Notes: generated by a model from the letters alone, not told the origin. A DNA stretch of 64,000 bases from Strigamia acuminata (GCA_949358305.1 OX442316.1:1674001-1738000); one strand, 5' to 3'. Numbered from the stretch's first letter, positions 10,001-23,798 are shown. Program-made: numbers and translations.

Positions 10001-11512
10001 AAAGTAACGGGGAAGCCGAAAGATTCGTTGCCACGGTCAAGCAGATGTTGGCCAAGAACGAGAATCCATATAAGGCATTGCTCCAATATCGAAATACACC
10101 GGGACCAAGTGGGTATAGTCCGGCACAGTTGCTAATGTCGCGGCGCTTGAGGACGGGCATTCCGGTGCTCCAGACAGCGCTGCAGCCAAGGATTCCGAAT
10201 CATCGCGAGTTCCGAAAGAAACAAGAGGAGGCGAAGAGTCAACAGTGCGCGGATTACAACAGGCGGCACCGAGTGGTCCAGCGGCGCGAGTTGGTCGATG
10301 GCGAGGAAGTTTGGATTACGAACGAGAAGGTGTCGGGAGCAGTGGTGGGACCTGCCGGGACTCCGAGGTCGTACCTTGTAGAGACACCGCGGGGGACCAT
10401 TCGGCGCAATAGTAACCAGTTGGTGCCAAGGATGACGGAGGGACCCGGGATAGAGGCGGCAGAGCGGTCAGCGGCATCGGACCCCACCAGAGTCGAGGCG
10501 AATGAACGAGAGACGGAGGATGGCGAGGCGAATGAGGGACCGGGGGAGCCGATAGTGGCCGCGAATCCGGCTGTGGCGGAGAATGGAGGAAGGACCGTGT
10601 ATACGACGAGGTCAGGGCGACGTGTTATACCGCCAGAGCGCTTGATAGAGACGATGAATGAATTGAACTTTAATGGAGTCTGATTTTAGTGGTTTTATTT
10701 TGTGTTTTATTTTTATTGTATTTTGATGTTGAATTGTATTTTATATCCTTTGTCGGATCGCGTTCCCCCAGGGGAAGATGTGGTGTTCGCCACTAGAGGG
10801 CGATGGGGGCGCGGTCACATGTGCATTGTGGTGGGAGTGACACTTTTCATTAAAGCTCAACACGGCACGTATCGCTCTCTTATTACGACATACGACAAAG
10901 GAAGCTGAGGGGTCCAGATACAGCTGCGTGTCATTTATGCACAAGTGTTGGGGAGGGGACCAATTGAAATAAGTGCTGGACTGGCCCGGCGGGATACCGG
11001 GAATTTCCCGGTGGCCCGTCTTGGTTTGCTATGGCCCGTCTCTACTTGATTAATTGTGGCCCGAACATCCAGATTTCCCAGCACTAAATTTGTTCCCAGT
11101 CCAGCCCTGATTGTAATCAGTCTAGAGTAGACTAGACCAGGGCTCTTTAAACTTTTTCCACTCGCAATCCCTGTCCGCCTGAGAATTTACTCAACCTCGC
11201 TTATACATTTGTATATATGTATACAAGATTGGTATGTAACAGATTTATACAAATAATCCTTCTCAAGGTGGTCTTTTGGTAATTTAAATTTGGTTACTAA
11301 TGTGTTTATACTTGAGTTTGGATATCAACAACTCGTTGTTCGTGATCACGAGGTAAAGACGATGATAACTTCCTTGCAAACCAATTTCTTGATCTCAATG
11401 CCAAATCAAATATTAAACTAGCCGGTAAGCAGAAAAACAAAATCACCCAACCGCGGTTAGTCTCCAGCCAATTGACCATCAGCTTTTTCCAGGAGCGTGG
11501 GAGTGAAATCAT
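4067..11512 (-). CDS. DHCR24: Delta(24)-sterol reductase (DHCR24/diminuto)
   Basis: Eight exons: 11512-11312, 6260-6165, 6106-5627, 5573-5475, 5353-5178, 5109-4894, 4473-4327 and 4274-4067. Phases close to 540 aa from the Met at 11512; a second Met at 11479 would give 529 (the vertebrate enzyme is about 516). The enzyme reduces the C24-25 double bond of sterols with NADPH and FAD in the ER membrane. Seen: an N-terminal membrane segment (WVILFFCLPASLIFDL), HEQRV, the FAD-binding block EPMVTVGEITKYL with GGLALGTGMTTHSHKVGLF, YIPLREYLLRHNRSIFW, and the C-terminal YADIFMTRQEFEEMFD. In sterol-auxotrophic arthropods this family completes conversion of plant sterols to cholesterol (known of the family). 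Intron 1 is about 5 kb because a Ty3-type retrotransposon sits in it, in the opposite orientation. The true 5' end is uncertain: an acceptor-like TTTACAG lies just upstream of the first Met. Confidence 0.93.
6375..6493 (+). repeat. 5' LTR of the intact Ty3-type element
   Basis: This 119-bp LTR runs from TGTGGTGTTCGCC to CATACGACA and is identical to the one at 10779. Near its start it carries CGCCACTAGAGGGCGA, which matches the CTCF core consensus. It must also hold the promoter and poly(A) site of the element, but I see no clear TATA box or AATAAA in it. Confidence 0.95.
6494..6508 (+). other. Primer binding site, tRNA-Leu type
   Basis: TGGTGTCAGAAGTGG directly abuts the 5' LTR. It is complementary over 15 nt to the 3' end (with CCA) of eukaryotic tRNA-Leu(CAA). 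This sets the exact LTR boundary and the direction of transcription. Confidence 0.85.
6646..10683 (+). CDS. Gag-Pol polyprotein of the intact Ty3-type element
   Basis: A single uninterrupted frame of 1,345 aa from the first ATG; the frame is open a little upstream from 6622, but without an ATG. Residue numbers below count from that 6622 codon. Order: gag; two zinc knuckles starting at CRNC (231) and CRRC; protease DSGAD (327); RT with LDAFHGFW and QIDD (607-610); RNase H with SADASSFGLG (about 757) and HTDHKPL; integrase with an HHCC zinc module (GHCRARARQSVWWP...CRTC), then the D, D, E residues in GTDIFF (about 1043), SDSGTQF (about 1096) and NGEAERF (1131). The RT active site has Gln where most relatives have Tyr (xxDD intact). 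Gag and Pol are fused in one frame, so no frameshift is needed. All catalytic carboxylates are present, so the protein may be active. Confidence 0.95.
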   Translation: MAASFQFVPPTPFDFKCAEGWPKWIRRFERYRESSELDVATELRQVTTLIYCLGDEAEDILAASTVTAAEKKKYANVKKIFEDYFVGKRNVIYECAKFHRRKQEPGETVDAFVTALHALIDTCAYASLKDELVRDRFVVGLLDAKISETLQLDGKLTLETAVEKARMKEVVKGQQSFIRAEEPNILTVGEMKFGRREQQERRPGNAPSGGQSSSGVRPPGPGCRNCGFPRHERGECPAREAKCRRCGGKGHYARVCRSAPTHEIREAEGGQLGELFQQEALFLGRVSAGPERVPARPERSPPWRVGVRINKQLIRFKVDSGADVTAIPSTSSWRPRQLERPGRGLFHAGADRMSVVGMFLEEIHYGKLSVQEWIYVVDDLSEPLLSRDASERLGLIRFTGSMSEVTEEDRRYLTDYPEMFDGIGRMKGEYDIELEPDTVPFSISVPRRVPIPLLPRVKKQLDIMLEQGIISRVEGPTEWCAGMVTAEKGKPDKNGERGIRICVDLIPLNKGVRRLRTVMPDVDTTLASVAGSKFFTKLDAFHGFWQVMLSERSRLLTTFITPFGRFCFNRLPFGITSAPEYFQQRMNEILEGCEGCECQIDDILVHGRTRMEHDKRLTVVLKKLREAGVKLNREKCEFCRRDIRFLGVYISEHGVRPDPEKVAAIVGMGPPTSVSGVRRLMGLVNHLGKFVPQLSQKIHPISELLRDERKVMWSWGQPQQDAFECIKAALSRDVELAHYDLGAGVVVSADASSFGLGAALLQRAEGGDLRPIAYASSMMSETEQRYAQIEKEALAVTWACEKFSKYLIGRDFHIHTDHKPLVPLLGNKSLDAMPVRIQRFRMRLMWFRYTISHVPGRQLIIADTLSRAPVEKPTGMRELVREAEFQVDSVASGFPASSARLDQIRKRTAEDEEGRLLMGYIKEGWPEKHHLPLSMGVFWKDRGYLTAWRGLILKNDRIFVPAGLRREILAKLHEGHQGIGHCRARARQSVWWPGLSQQLAQLVGDCRTCQQFRVPLREPMIATATPLLPWQKVGTDIFFWRGGSYLLVVDYYSHFVELERLDRITSAAVISRMESIFARHGYPEEMVSDSGTQFMAAEFVRYATENDFRLVTSSPHYHQSNGEAERFVATVKQMLAKNENPYKALLQYRNTPGPSGYSPAQLLMSRRLRTGIPVLQTALQPRIPNHREFRKKQEEAKSQQCADYNRRHRVVQRRELVDGEEVWITNEKVSGAVVGPAGTPRSYLVETPRGTIRRNSNQLVPRMTEGPGIEAAERSAASDPTRVEANERETEDGEANEGPGEPIVAANPAVAENGGRTVYTTRSGRRVIPPERLIETMNELNFNGV
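10779..10897 (+). repeat. 3' LTR of the intact Ty3-type element, with purine tract
   Basis: Identical to the 5' LTR over 119 bp. Just upstream, AGGGGAAGA (about 10770-10778) is a likely polypurine tract for plus-strand priming. Only about 95 bp separate the Pol stop from the LTR. Confidence 0.93.
10971..11109. repeat. hAT-like MITE, family A
   Basis: A 139-bp copy from AAGTGCTGGACTGG to CCAGTCCAGCCCTG. The flanks ATTGAAAT and ATTGTAAT match at 7 of 8 bases, which fits an aged 8-bp target duplication. It lies in DHCR24 intron 1, 73 bp past the retrotransposon. Confidence 0.8.
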
Positions 11513-11639
11513 CACCAAAGTTTTCCCTAGTGGCCTGTAAAATAAAAAGCGACATTGCGTGTCTGAGCACTTGGGTTTCAAGATTGTGCTGCTTACTTTG
11601 TGAGCGTAAGTGTTTTGTATTTGTGTTTACTATTTGTTT

Positions 11640-11700
11640 CCGTGGCCCGACCTATCCAGATTTCCGGTACTAACAGTAAATTTGTTCCCAGTCCAGTCCA
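11640..11700. repeat. hAT-like MITE, family A, right-end fragment
   Basis: This holds the family segments GTGGCCCGACCTATCCAGAT and AAATTTGTTCCCAGTCCAG but no left end. It lies just upstream of DHCR24 exon 1. Confidence 0.6.
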
Positions 11701-11860
11701 GCTCTTCCTTCAGAATGCCTTTAAAGCACCAATCTTCTAAAACACTCGCAGTTGTTTGTTAAGAACACGAACCTGCAAGATAAAGGGGAGCCCTTTGTAC
11801 TATGCTATGCTATCAAACGAGCAGATTGTGCATATACAAAAAAATCCAATTTTAAACAAA

Positions 11861-11980
11861 AAAAACTTGATTATTAGACCAAAAACTTGATTATTAGACC
11901 AAAAACTTGATTATTAGACCAAAAACTTGATTATTAGACCAAAAACTTGATTATTAGACCAAAAAATGATTATTAGACCA
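11861..11980. repeat. 20-bp tandem repeat
   Basis: The unit AAAAACTTGATTATTAGACC repeats five times with almost no change and then a sixth shortened time. The near-identity implies recent expansion. It lies in the spacer between the divergent DHCR24 and SLC30A5 genes. Confidence 0.95.
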
Positions 11981-12223
11981 AAAATTCAATTTTAAACAAA
12001 AAAAATAATTATGCTAACTCACGCTGCATTCAAAAATTAAAACATTTTGTGTTCTACCGGTACTTCAATTTTAAAGTAAAAATGACATCATTTCTTATCC
12101 TATTTTGAATGTAAAACTAAAATTGGTAAAAATACAAACGAAAATACAATTTTACTAAACTCTATTTTACTTCAATGCATTACATTTGTACACAAACTTT
12201 TATAAAAATTGAAGCAAAATTAA

Positions 12224-12814
12224 CACTAGAACGGCTGGAATTTTCCCCTACCGGTACCTAGAACGGCCAAAACCATAATTTAAGAATTTTTAATGACTAA
12301 ATAATAAATTAATGTGCAATAATGTAAAATATACACACATACATGCAATTTGTGAATGACTAGATGTGGTTTAAACATCTATATCGGGGGACAAGATCTA
12401 TCCCAAAATTGCATAGTCTGAAATCAAAATTTCCGTTTCAGATTTTATAAAATCCAACAATTTTCGTTTTACTATTTTCTTCGCATGTTTCGTGTGTTTC
12501 TGAATTTAAAACCACTCAATTTGATGCCAAAACGTTGTAAGCACGTACTGTGCACGTCTGGTGCAAGTTTTCGATCGGTCATTTTAACCAGTTTCAGCCG
12601 TTCTTGGCTAATTGTCTTATTTCTTATTATTTTTTTTAAAAAATGCCACGTTTGCTGATTTATGATGTAAAGCATCATAAATCAGTTAAAGTTAAAAAAA
12701 ACAGCATTGTAAACCCATTGGGTTTATTGCTACAGCTGTTTTAAACAGCACAGCACAGCACAGCTGTTTAAAACAGCTGTGCTGGTCAAAATGACCAGTC
12801 TGGCCATTCTAGGG
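12224..12814. repeat. piggyBac-like MITE at a TTAA target
   Basis: TTAA at 12220-12223 and 12815-12818 encloses 591 bp. Ends read CACTAGAACGGCTGG and CTGGCCATTCTAGGG, imperfect inverted repeats containing the CYCTAGAA ends typical of piggyBac elements. The interior has two further palindromes: TGATTTATGATG / CATCATAAATCA around 12657-12686 and ACAGCTGTTTTAAACAGC / GCTGTTTAAAACAGCTGT around 12733-12780. There is no transposase frame, so it is non-autonomous. Confidence 0.75.
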
Positions 12815-12818
12815 TTAA

Positions 12819-13281
12819 GTTAAAATTCAAGCACTCACAAATTTTAACTTAAAATATACTTTAACTTCAACTTAAACTTAAAACACAATGCAGCTATTGT
12901 GCTGCAAGCGTTCCACAAAAAAAAATTTGTCTAGTAGCCCCAAAAAAACCTTAATCTGGCCCTGGTGTCAAAGGGAAGATTTGCAGTTTTGTCATTTTCA
13001 GAAGGCCTCACCAAAAAAATCGACTTGGGCCCTTTTGCTAAATAAAAATCCATTTTGCTGTGTGCGATTAATTATTATGTTACCACAAATTTTGAAGGTC
13101 GTTCTTGAGGTCAGTCTTGAGTGTGACGTCAACGAACAATCGTCTGCTACCTGCTCGTTTCTCCGCTAGGTGTTATCCCATCATGCATCAAGCCCTACAA
13201 GCCGGAAGAAACTTGTGTTACTGTGTCGTTTCGGTTGTGTTGCCCCGATCGTAGGGAAAATGAGCCGGTTTTTCGCTTAAA
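12819..13281. other. SLC30A5 upstream region
   Basis: AT-rich to about 13080, then more GC-rich and probably transcribed leader close to the gene. An open frame 12888-13169 has no recognisable content. No TATA box or clear initiator was found. The start codon used for SLC30A5 lies at 13282 in the context AAAATGA. Confidence 0.4.
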
Positions 13282-17680
<4,399 letters not shown>

Positions 17681-17712
17681 GACAGTTAGGCCAAAAATTA
17701 ACAAAAAACACG

Positions 17713-18932
17713 TTACGGCTTAAATTTAACGAGCGGAATATTCTTCATGTGAAGACATCGGTCGCAAACCCATTCGGCATAAACTTCGGCAGTGAGGAGA
17801 TGAAATGCGGCTTCGGTTAAGCCGGTACAAATGCGATGGAACCAGAAGTTGCAGCCGCTTTCGCATAGTATCGCTTGGTCGTTGTCGTGGACTTCTTTGT
17901 GGCAGATTCCACAGGGGTATATGGGTGGGGCATTGGGGTTTTGAGGGTTGAATACCATTGGTTGGTCCGGAGGATAAATCTGGAAGGATTTGAGTTCGAA
18001 GGAAAAAATAAATTTTAATAAGTTTGCTAATATTTGCTTCAGTGCGGTCATATTTTCGACAAATCTTGACAAATTTTCACATTTTCTGAGAAATTTTTCA
18101 ACAAATCTCAACAAATTTTCAACAAATCTCAACAAATTTTCAACAAATCTCAACAAATTTTCAACAAATCTCAACAAATTTTCAACAAATCTCAACAAAT
18201 TTTAAACAAATCTCAACAAATTTTAAACAAATCTCAACAAATTTTAAACAAATCTCAACAAATTTTAAACAAATCTCAGCAAATTTTCACATTTTCTAAG
18301 AAATTTGAGAGAAATCCTGACAAATTTTTCACAAATTTTGATTACCGGTAATTATGACATATTTTGACAAATTTTGATAATTTCGAAAAATTACAACAAA
18401 ATCTCGACACAAGTGAGAAATTGTTGTTAAAACTAGACAAATGTGAAAAATTGTTGTTAAAACTAGACAAATGTGAGAAATTGTTGTTGAAACTCGACAA
18501 ATGTGAGAAATTGTTGTTGAAACTCAATAAGTTTGAGAAATTGTTATTGAAACTCAATAAGTTTGAGAAATTGTTATTGAAACTCAACAAGTTTGAGAAA
18601 TGTGGTTTGTACCTTTCCCGACGTCACCGGTAGCGGTTTGGGCTGCATGCTCGCTGCTGGTGGCGTATCATCAAACGGATTACTCGCCACAATCGTCTCT
18701 CCATAAGCAGTCAGTGGCGGCGGAGGTACCAAGTCAGGTAACGACGGACTGGCCTAAATCAAACCAACAACTAAAGCTACATCCACCACATCTAATCTAC
18801 ATATTATAAGTACTTGAGCAGGACTGCTCGCCGTCGATGCCCTCCTTTTCTTCTTCGTGGTTGGACCCTGGTTTTGAACCTGGTGAGACAAAAATCCGAT
18901 TACTCCCTCTGGGTTACCGTCGTTTGAATTTA
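17713..18932 (-). CDS. pygo: Pygopus (PHD-finger Wnt co-activator), 5' exon not found
   Basis: Three in-phase exons: 18932-18814, 18753-18613 and 17979-17713. Pygopus links BCL9/Legless-bound beta-catenin to chromatin by reading H3K4 methylation. Seen: a lysine-rich nuclear signal KKKRRAS, the N-terminal homology region with TIVASNPFDD, and a complete C-terminal PHD finger, YPCGICHKEVHDNDQAILC then FWFHRIC and WVCDRC, with the Cys4-His-Cys3 zinc ligands. Only about 35 residues separate the NPF motif from the PHD finger, whereas vertebrate and fly pygopus have hundreds, so this is a very compact form. The first exon here needs one preceding base (G) to finish its first codon; the start exon lies upstream, perhaps near 19600 where a short ATG frame (MPRERK) precedes a GT, but its phase does not fit. 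A TTTATT at 17492-17497 is the likely poly(A) signal, inside the last intron of SLC30A5. Confidence 0.88.
18080..18290. repeat. 21-bp minisatellite in pygopus intron
   Basis: The unit AACAAATCTCAACAAATTTT plus C or A repeats about ten times. It creates long open frames on both strands (poly-NLNKFST and its reverse), which are artefacts of the repeat. Confidence 0.95.
18400..18600. repeat. 30-bp minisatellite in pygopus intron
   Basis: Units start GAGAAATTGTTGTTGAAACT and vary at the CGACAAATGT / CAATAAGTTT end, giving about seven copies in two sub-types. It abuts the splice donor of the NPF exon at 18613. Confidence 0.95.
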
Positions 18933-20078
18933 CTGCAAAAACAAACAAACATATTATTACAATCACTCAAAATAATCTATATATTTTATAATTATTACAG
19001 TAAAAGACGAAATCGAAATGCCCCTGGTACACACACAAAATGAACTTTTGCAGCTAAAAATGCATGATTTTGTCTAAAAAATGCACGATTTTGTCCATAA
19101 AAGATCTTTTTTTGTCCATAAGTGCATTTTTCTACATGGAAATGGATTGTTCTACATGGAAATGCATTACTTCACTTGAATAAGCATTATTTCATCTGAA
19201 AATGCATGATTTCACCTGATAATGGATTATTTCACACGAAAATACATTATTTCACCAGAAAATGCATTGTTTTGCATGAAAAAGCCATTTTTTTCAGCTC
19301 AAAATGAATTCATTTCGCATAAAAATGCATTTTTCTGCCAGCAAATGCATTTTTTTTTGCTTGAACTTGTGAAGATGCATGGTGCTATTATAAGTGCTCC
19401 AAACCCTCACACGCCTTCATCCTTAGAGGATACTGCATTTATTTTGAATGTGGCTCAGGGAAAAATTCTGATATTTTAAATTCATTTTAGCTTTCCAGTT
19501 TTATTCCAACAGCTTTTACTGTAATAAAATTTGGTTTTATTTCATTTATTTACTGGATGTTTATACTTACATCTGAATCTTGATGCTGGTACCTTCCTTT
19601 CTCTTGGCATTTACTAGAAAATATTGAATATGTTTTCCAGTTACTGGAAAACAAGAAACAAATTTTTTATTTACAAACAAACATACTCTCACTCACAAAG
19701 GATTTTTGGCTTTACACGACATCCGCCATCTAGCGGTCGTTGCATGATCAAACCAAAGTCTAAACTTGTTCATTTTAGATTTTATTTAAATAAAACTATT
19801 TAATTGATTCTGATGGAATTATTTTGGTCAAAAGTTATTTAATTTAATTTTTTAGAATTTTTCTGATAATTTGAAAAATTGTAACGACAAACTTCAACGT
19901 TATGACGTCTAAAAATCTCATTTTTTTGCAAATTAAAGCATCCGTTTTGAAGCAGCGCCATTCCTAACGAATTCTTCATCAAAAAACAACACCACGAAAC
20001 GAAAAATCTTCGGTTTTCACGTAAGTTTTATATTTATATCGAATTCGCCCGTCCTTTTAATCGCGCGGCAACCCCGCT
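18933..20078. other. Spacer between divergent pygopus and NF-YA
   Basis: This holds a degenerate repeat of about 20 bp around ATGCATTATTTCAC (19050-19370) and otherwise unique AT-rich DNA. The pygopus start exon and promoter must lie here. CGCCATCTAGCGG near 19723 is a short GC-rich palindrome-like motif. No other gene was recognised. Confidence 0.5.
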
Positions 20079-20204
20079 CCAATGGGGCTAGTCCCCGGAC
20101 TAGTGCGATATCTTGGGACTGTTTATCATGGCCGATGATTCGTTGTCTATTGGCCCAAGATTTCCATAGCCAATCAACACGGGACCGAAACAGATTTGCC
20201 CAAT
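20079..20204 (+). promoter_or_regulatory. Cluster of four CCAAT boxes at the NF-YA promoter
   Basis: CCAAT occurs at 20079-20083, 20170-20174 and 20200-20204, and in reverse (ATTGG) at 20149-20153. The sequence around is GC-rich and lies upstream of the NF-YA coding start. The last box runs straight into GTAAGT, a probable splice donor of a non-coding first exon whose acceptor is at 20431-20432. Self-regulation by NF-Y is inferred, not shown. Confidence 0.65.
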
Positions 20205-20447
20205 GTAAGTTGTCATATTATTAGACGGTAGTTTCTGTTCGCTGATGAGAGTTTAAATCGAATTATTGTTGGATGTGTTCGGATTAAAAAGCGCAGTCGG
20301 TCGGCGCTAGCAAATGCAGCATGGACACCATTTTGTCCTTTCCCCAAATTGGGTCACTTTGGGACACTTTTTCGCCATTTTGGGCTCGAATTTTATACAT
20401 TTATTTGTTTATTTATTTATTTATTTTTGTAGATAAATTGAGGTGGG

Positions 20448-23400
20448 ATGGAGCAATTCCAAGTGACGGCGAGTAATGTGCCTGTTACTACGTCTGGCAC
20501 TGAGCAAGTGACTATAATGCAGAGTTTGCCAACAGTTCAGATGGCTGGCAACCAAATACCGACTCAGACTCAGGTGAATATGCGAGATAGACATTTGGAT
20601 GATGTTTGCTTTAGTAGTTTGAATTTTGGAAAATGCTTTTAGCTTGGTTGGATGTCAGTAGTTGTCATAATAAGTGCTCGATTTGGGGATGATTTTAATT
20701 GGAAATTGGGAATTTTGTTGAGATTTAAAAGAGAATGAGATGAATTTTTGCCTCGCTTTTATTGTGGAAAGTGGATTTTTTTTTCAAGGAAGAAAAATCT
20801 AATTTTGACAAAATTTCCAAGAAAATTGTTAATTTTGTCATAATTTTAATGAAAAATGATTAATTTTGTCATAATTTTAATGAAAAATGATTAATTTTGT
20901 CATAATTTTATTGAAAATTATCCAATTTTGTCATTATTTTATTGAAAATTATTCAATTTTGTCATAATTTTATTGAAAATTATCCAATTTTGTCATAATT
21001 TTGTTGAAAAAACACAAATTTGGTATTAATTTATTTTTTAAAAAAAAGCAAAATTAGTCACTTGATTGTAAAAAAAAAAGGCAAATTTTATCTCCATTCA
21101 TTCCAAAAAAGTCAAATTAATGATAATTTAATGTAAAAAAAGTAAAAATAAATTAAAATTTAGTCGTTTAAAACTGATGTGACCCAAACAATCGTATTGA
21201 AACCAAGTTAAAACGAAAGAAAAGCGTGGAAACTGAAGTTTGTTTTAATTTTGGAAACTCTCCCTGTTCGTTTAAGGAGACCGTGTACAATGAGATGCCC
21301 GCGTTTAATGAAAGTATTCCCGGTAACAATTAAGTAGAAGTTTAATGAACATGGTTTGATGTCATTGCAGTTGTGTGGACAGAATGTTCAAGTGCTGCAA
21401 GTCGGACAGGGTGGTCAGATTTTACAAACGGCTAATGGCCAGCAAATAATGGTTCAAACAATACCGCAGAGCCAAGCAATACAATTACAGGGTCAAGGCG
21501 GTCAGCAGATCCAACAGATCCAGGTCATCCCGATGGGACAGATCGCTGGACAGCAGGGACAGCAGCAAATTATCATCCAGCAGCCGCAGCCCGGGCAGAT
21601 CCTACAGACGAGTGACGGTCAGACGTTGGTCTATCAACCGGTCACGATGGATAATAATTTTATGCAAGGTATACATCGTGAGTTCCCTGCACAACGCTTT
21701 TGCAACTCGAGTTGTTTGGAAGTCCAGCAAAAGCTGTACAAATACTAAAATTCTTAAATTTTATTTTTTAATTATTATTTTCATAACTCCAATTTATTTT
21801 CATGGGAATCCCTGAATTAATTGTATGGAATGCCTCGATTTGCCACGTATCATACACAAGTTCGTACTATAAGACGCACCCCAATTTTTAATCGACTTTT
21901 CAAAGTTAAAAAGTGTGTCTTATGGTTTGTTCACTTGTTAGGCAGCCGGTTTTTTCGACGGTGAAAATTTGAATTTTTTTTTATTTTCAACATCGAGTAA
22001 ACGTTATGACATGTTCTGTGGAAAAAACGTAGCAAGTTCGTCGTTGCAACTTTACGAAAATCAATGTTAATAGCTCAAAAAACGATGTTTTAGCGAAATA
22101 ATAGACATTTTAGACCAAAAATTGACCAATATAATGTTACTTGATGGTTAATGGGGTTATAGAAATCCTACTTTTGGGCCAAAAACATCGATTTTTACAC
22201 TAAAAACATCGATCTTACCACTAAAAACATCGATTTTTACACTAAAAACATCGATCTTACCACTAAAAACATCGATTTTTACGCTAAAACATCGACTTTT
22301 ACACTAAAAACAGCGATTTTTTTTAGCTAAAAACGTTCATTTTCATGCTAAGAGACGGCCGATGTTCATATTTTCGACATTACGATAAATAATGTCGAAA
22401 ATAAGAACATCGAAAAAGTGAACAGTTGGCGAACAAATGAAAGTCGAAAAAACGGTACATAATTTTTAATCTTAAATTTGAAAAGTAGAAGAGCTGGCAT
22501 ACAGTGCTAGACACGCGAAATTTGATGTTTGTATCTGTTAAAGTTCGATACTCGAAAGTTAATGTGTAGGGGACTCGCTGTGCCTTATTGCCGTGTGTGC
22601 AGGGCGTTAATTGTTTTTTCTAGGCATGATTCAGTTGCCCACTGCGACTGTTGCGGGGACGACTCAGGTGGCGCCGCAGGTTACCGTGCCGCAGACGTTG
22701 AGTATTCCGTCGAGCGGCGTGGGGAATTCGACGAATATTGTAATGGTAAGGGTTAGATTTGGTGAAGTGCTTATTGTTGTTGCATAAAGAGGTGGCGTTT
22801 TGGTTTAAATCGTGCATGTCTGCCTGTTTTTGGCCTTGAATGGTCATTTTTTGGGCTAATGGATGCTTTTTTGGTCAATTTTTGTGTTTATAACGATATG
22901 TTTTGTACATACATAAATTGTGGGATTTTTTAAATGTAGATACATTTTTTGGTTCAAAAACATCAATATTTGGCTATCAAATTTGAACTAATAAATGCAA
23001 TTTGGGTCGATTTGTTTATAGAGATGAATTCTGTTTTTAAATGCTTGGAAATTGTGGGATTTTTGGTCTAAAATGATCAAATTTGGGGTTAGTAAATGCA
23101 TTTTTGGTTTAAAAAGGTCAAAATTTATACTAATAAATGATTTATAGCCTAAAATAGTCAAACTTTAGCCTAAAATAGTCAATTTTTTTTTTACAAATTT
23201 TGACCCAAACCTTACGCATTCATGCCGTAATTGCACTTTTTCAACCAAATAACAACACAACACGCTCATCCGACCACAAAAGTGCAGTTTAATCTCGTTC
23301 TGTGACGTTCCAGCAGATGGTCCCGGGCACGACGGGCGTACAACAAGCCGTACAGCGAATACCGCTTCCAAACACACCCGAACTGTTCGAAGAGGAACCG

Positions 23401-23798
23401 CTCTACGTGAACGCCAAACAGTACCACCGAATCCTAAAACGGAGACAAGCCAGAGCCAAACTCGAAGCGGAAGGAAAAATACCCAAAGAACGAAAAGTAA
23501 AAAAAAAAATTAAAAAAAAAAAAAGTAATTGAATAAATTAATTTTATTTTGTAGAAATATCTGCACGAATCGCGGCACCGTCACGCGATGAAACGAATTC
23601 GAGGCGAAGGGGGCCGCTTCCACTCGGGGTCGGCGCGAAGTCTCTCGGACGACGAAATGGCGCCGCCGTCGAACGATTTAGCCATAAATTCCGGCTTAGA
23701 AGTGAGATTTAAATGCTTTTTTAGGTCTAAAATGCTCTGGAATTGTCTAAGATAATTTTTTTTTGGATTTTTTTCAGGTTTGGGAAACCGGACATTGA
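20448..23798 (+). CDS. NFYA: NF-YA, CCAAT-binding transcription factor subunit alpha
   Basis: Six exons: 20448-20573, 21371-21668, 22624-22745, 23314-23496, 23555-23701 and 23778-23798. Phases close to 298 aa. NF-YA joins the histone-fold pair NF-YB/NF-YC and reads CCAAT in the minor groove. Seen: a Gln-rich activation domain (exon 2, with QGGQQIQQIQ runs), then the conserved core: A1 helix YVNAKQYHRILKRRQARAKL with linker EGKIPKERK, and the A2 DNA-binding part KYLHESRHRHAMKRIRGEGG (split between exons 4 and 5). The C-terminus is short and ends VWETGH, unlike the acidic tail of vertebrates. The start ATG at 20448 (GGGATGG) follows the acceptor at 20432. Confidence 0.96.
20780..21015. repeat. 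About 30-bp minisatellite in NF-YA intron 1
   Basis: Units of the type AATTTTGTCATAATTTTAAT plus GAAAATGATT repeat about seven times. A second array in intron 2 (about 22180-22345) has a different unit, CTAAAAACATCGATTTTTAC, of about 22 bp. Confidence 0.9.

Larger units (their letters stand above)
6375..10897 (+). mobile_element. Intact Ty3-type (Mag-like) LTR retrotransposon
   Basis: A 4,523-bp element runs LTR 6375-6493, tRNA-Leu-type primer site, one gag-pol ORF, a purine tract, LTR 10779-10897. Both LTRs are 119 bp, start TG and end CA, and read as identical base for base, which means a recent insertion. The domain order protease, RT, RNase H, integrase is that of Ty3/Gypsy, and there is no env-like ORF. 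Flanks are ACAAG on the left and AAGGA on the right, so I cannot show a clean target duplication. It lies in DHCR24 intron 1 in antisense. Confidence 0.95.

Noticed and set aside
6370-10902. Target-site duplication of the intact Ty3-type element
   Set aside because: The flanks ACAAG and AAGGA do not match as a 4- or 5-bp duplication; I do not claim one.
11861-11980. Evenly spaced repeats that could suggest a CRISPR array
   Set aside because: The 20-bp units are directly head to tail without spacers, in a eukaryotic genome.
12888-13169. 93-codon frame upstream of SLC30A5
   Set aside because: Low-complexity start, no domain and no match with the SLC30A5 N-terminus.
17990-18633. Repetitive frames such as poly-NLNKFST and poly-KLLLKLDKCE
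   Set aside because: They are translations of 21- and 30-bp minisatellites inside a pygopus intron.
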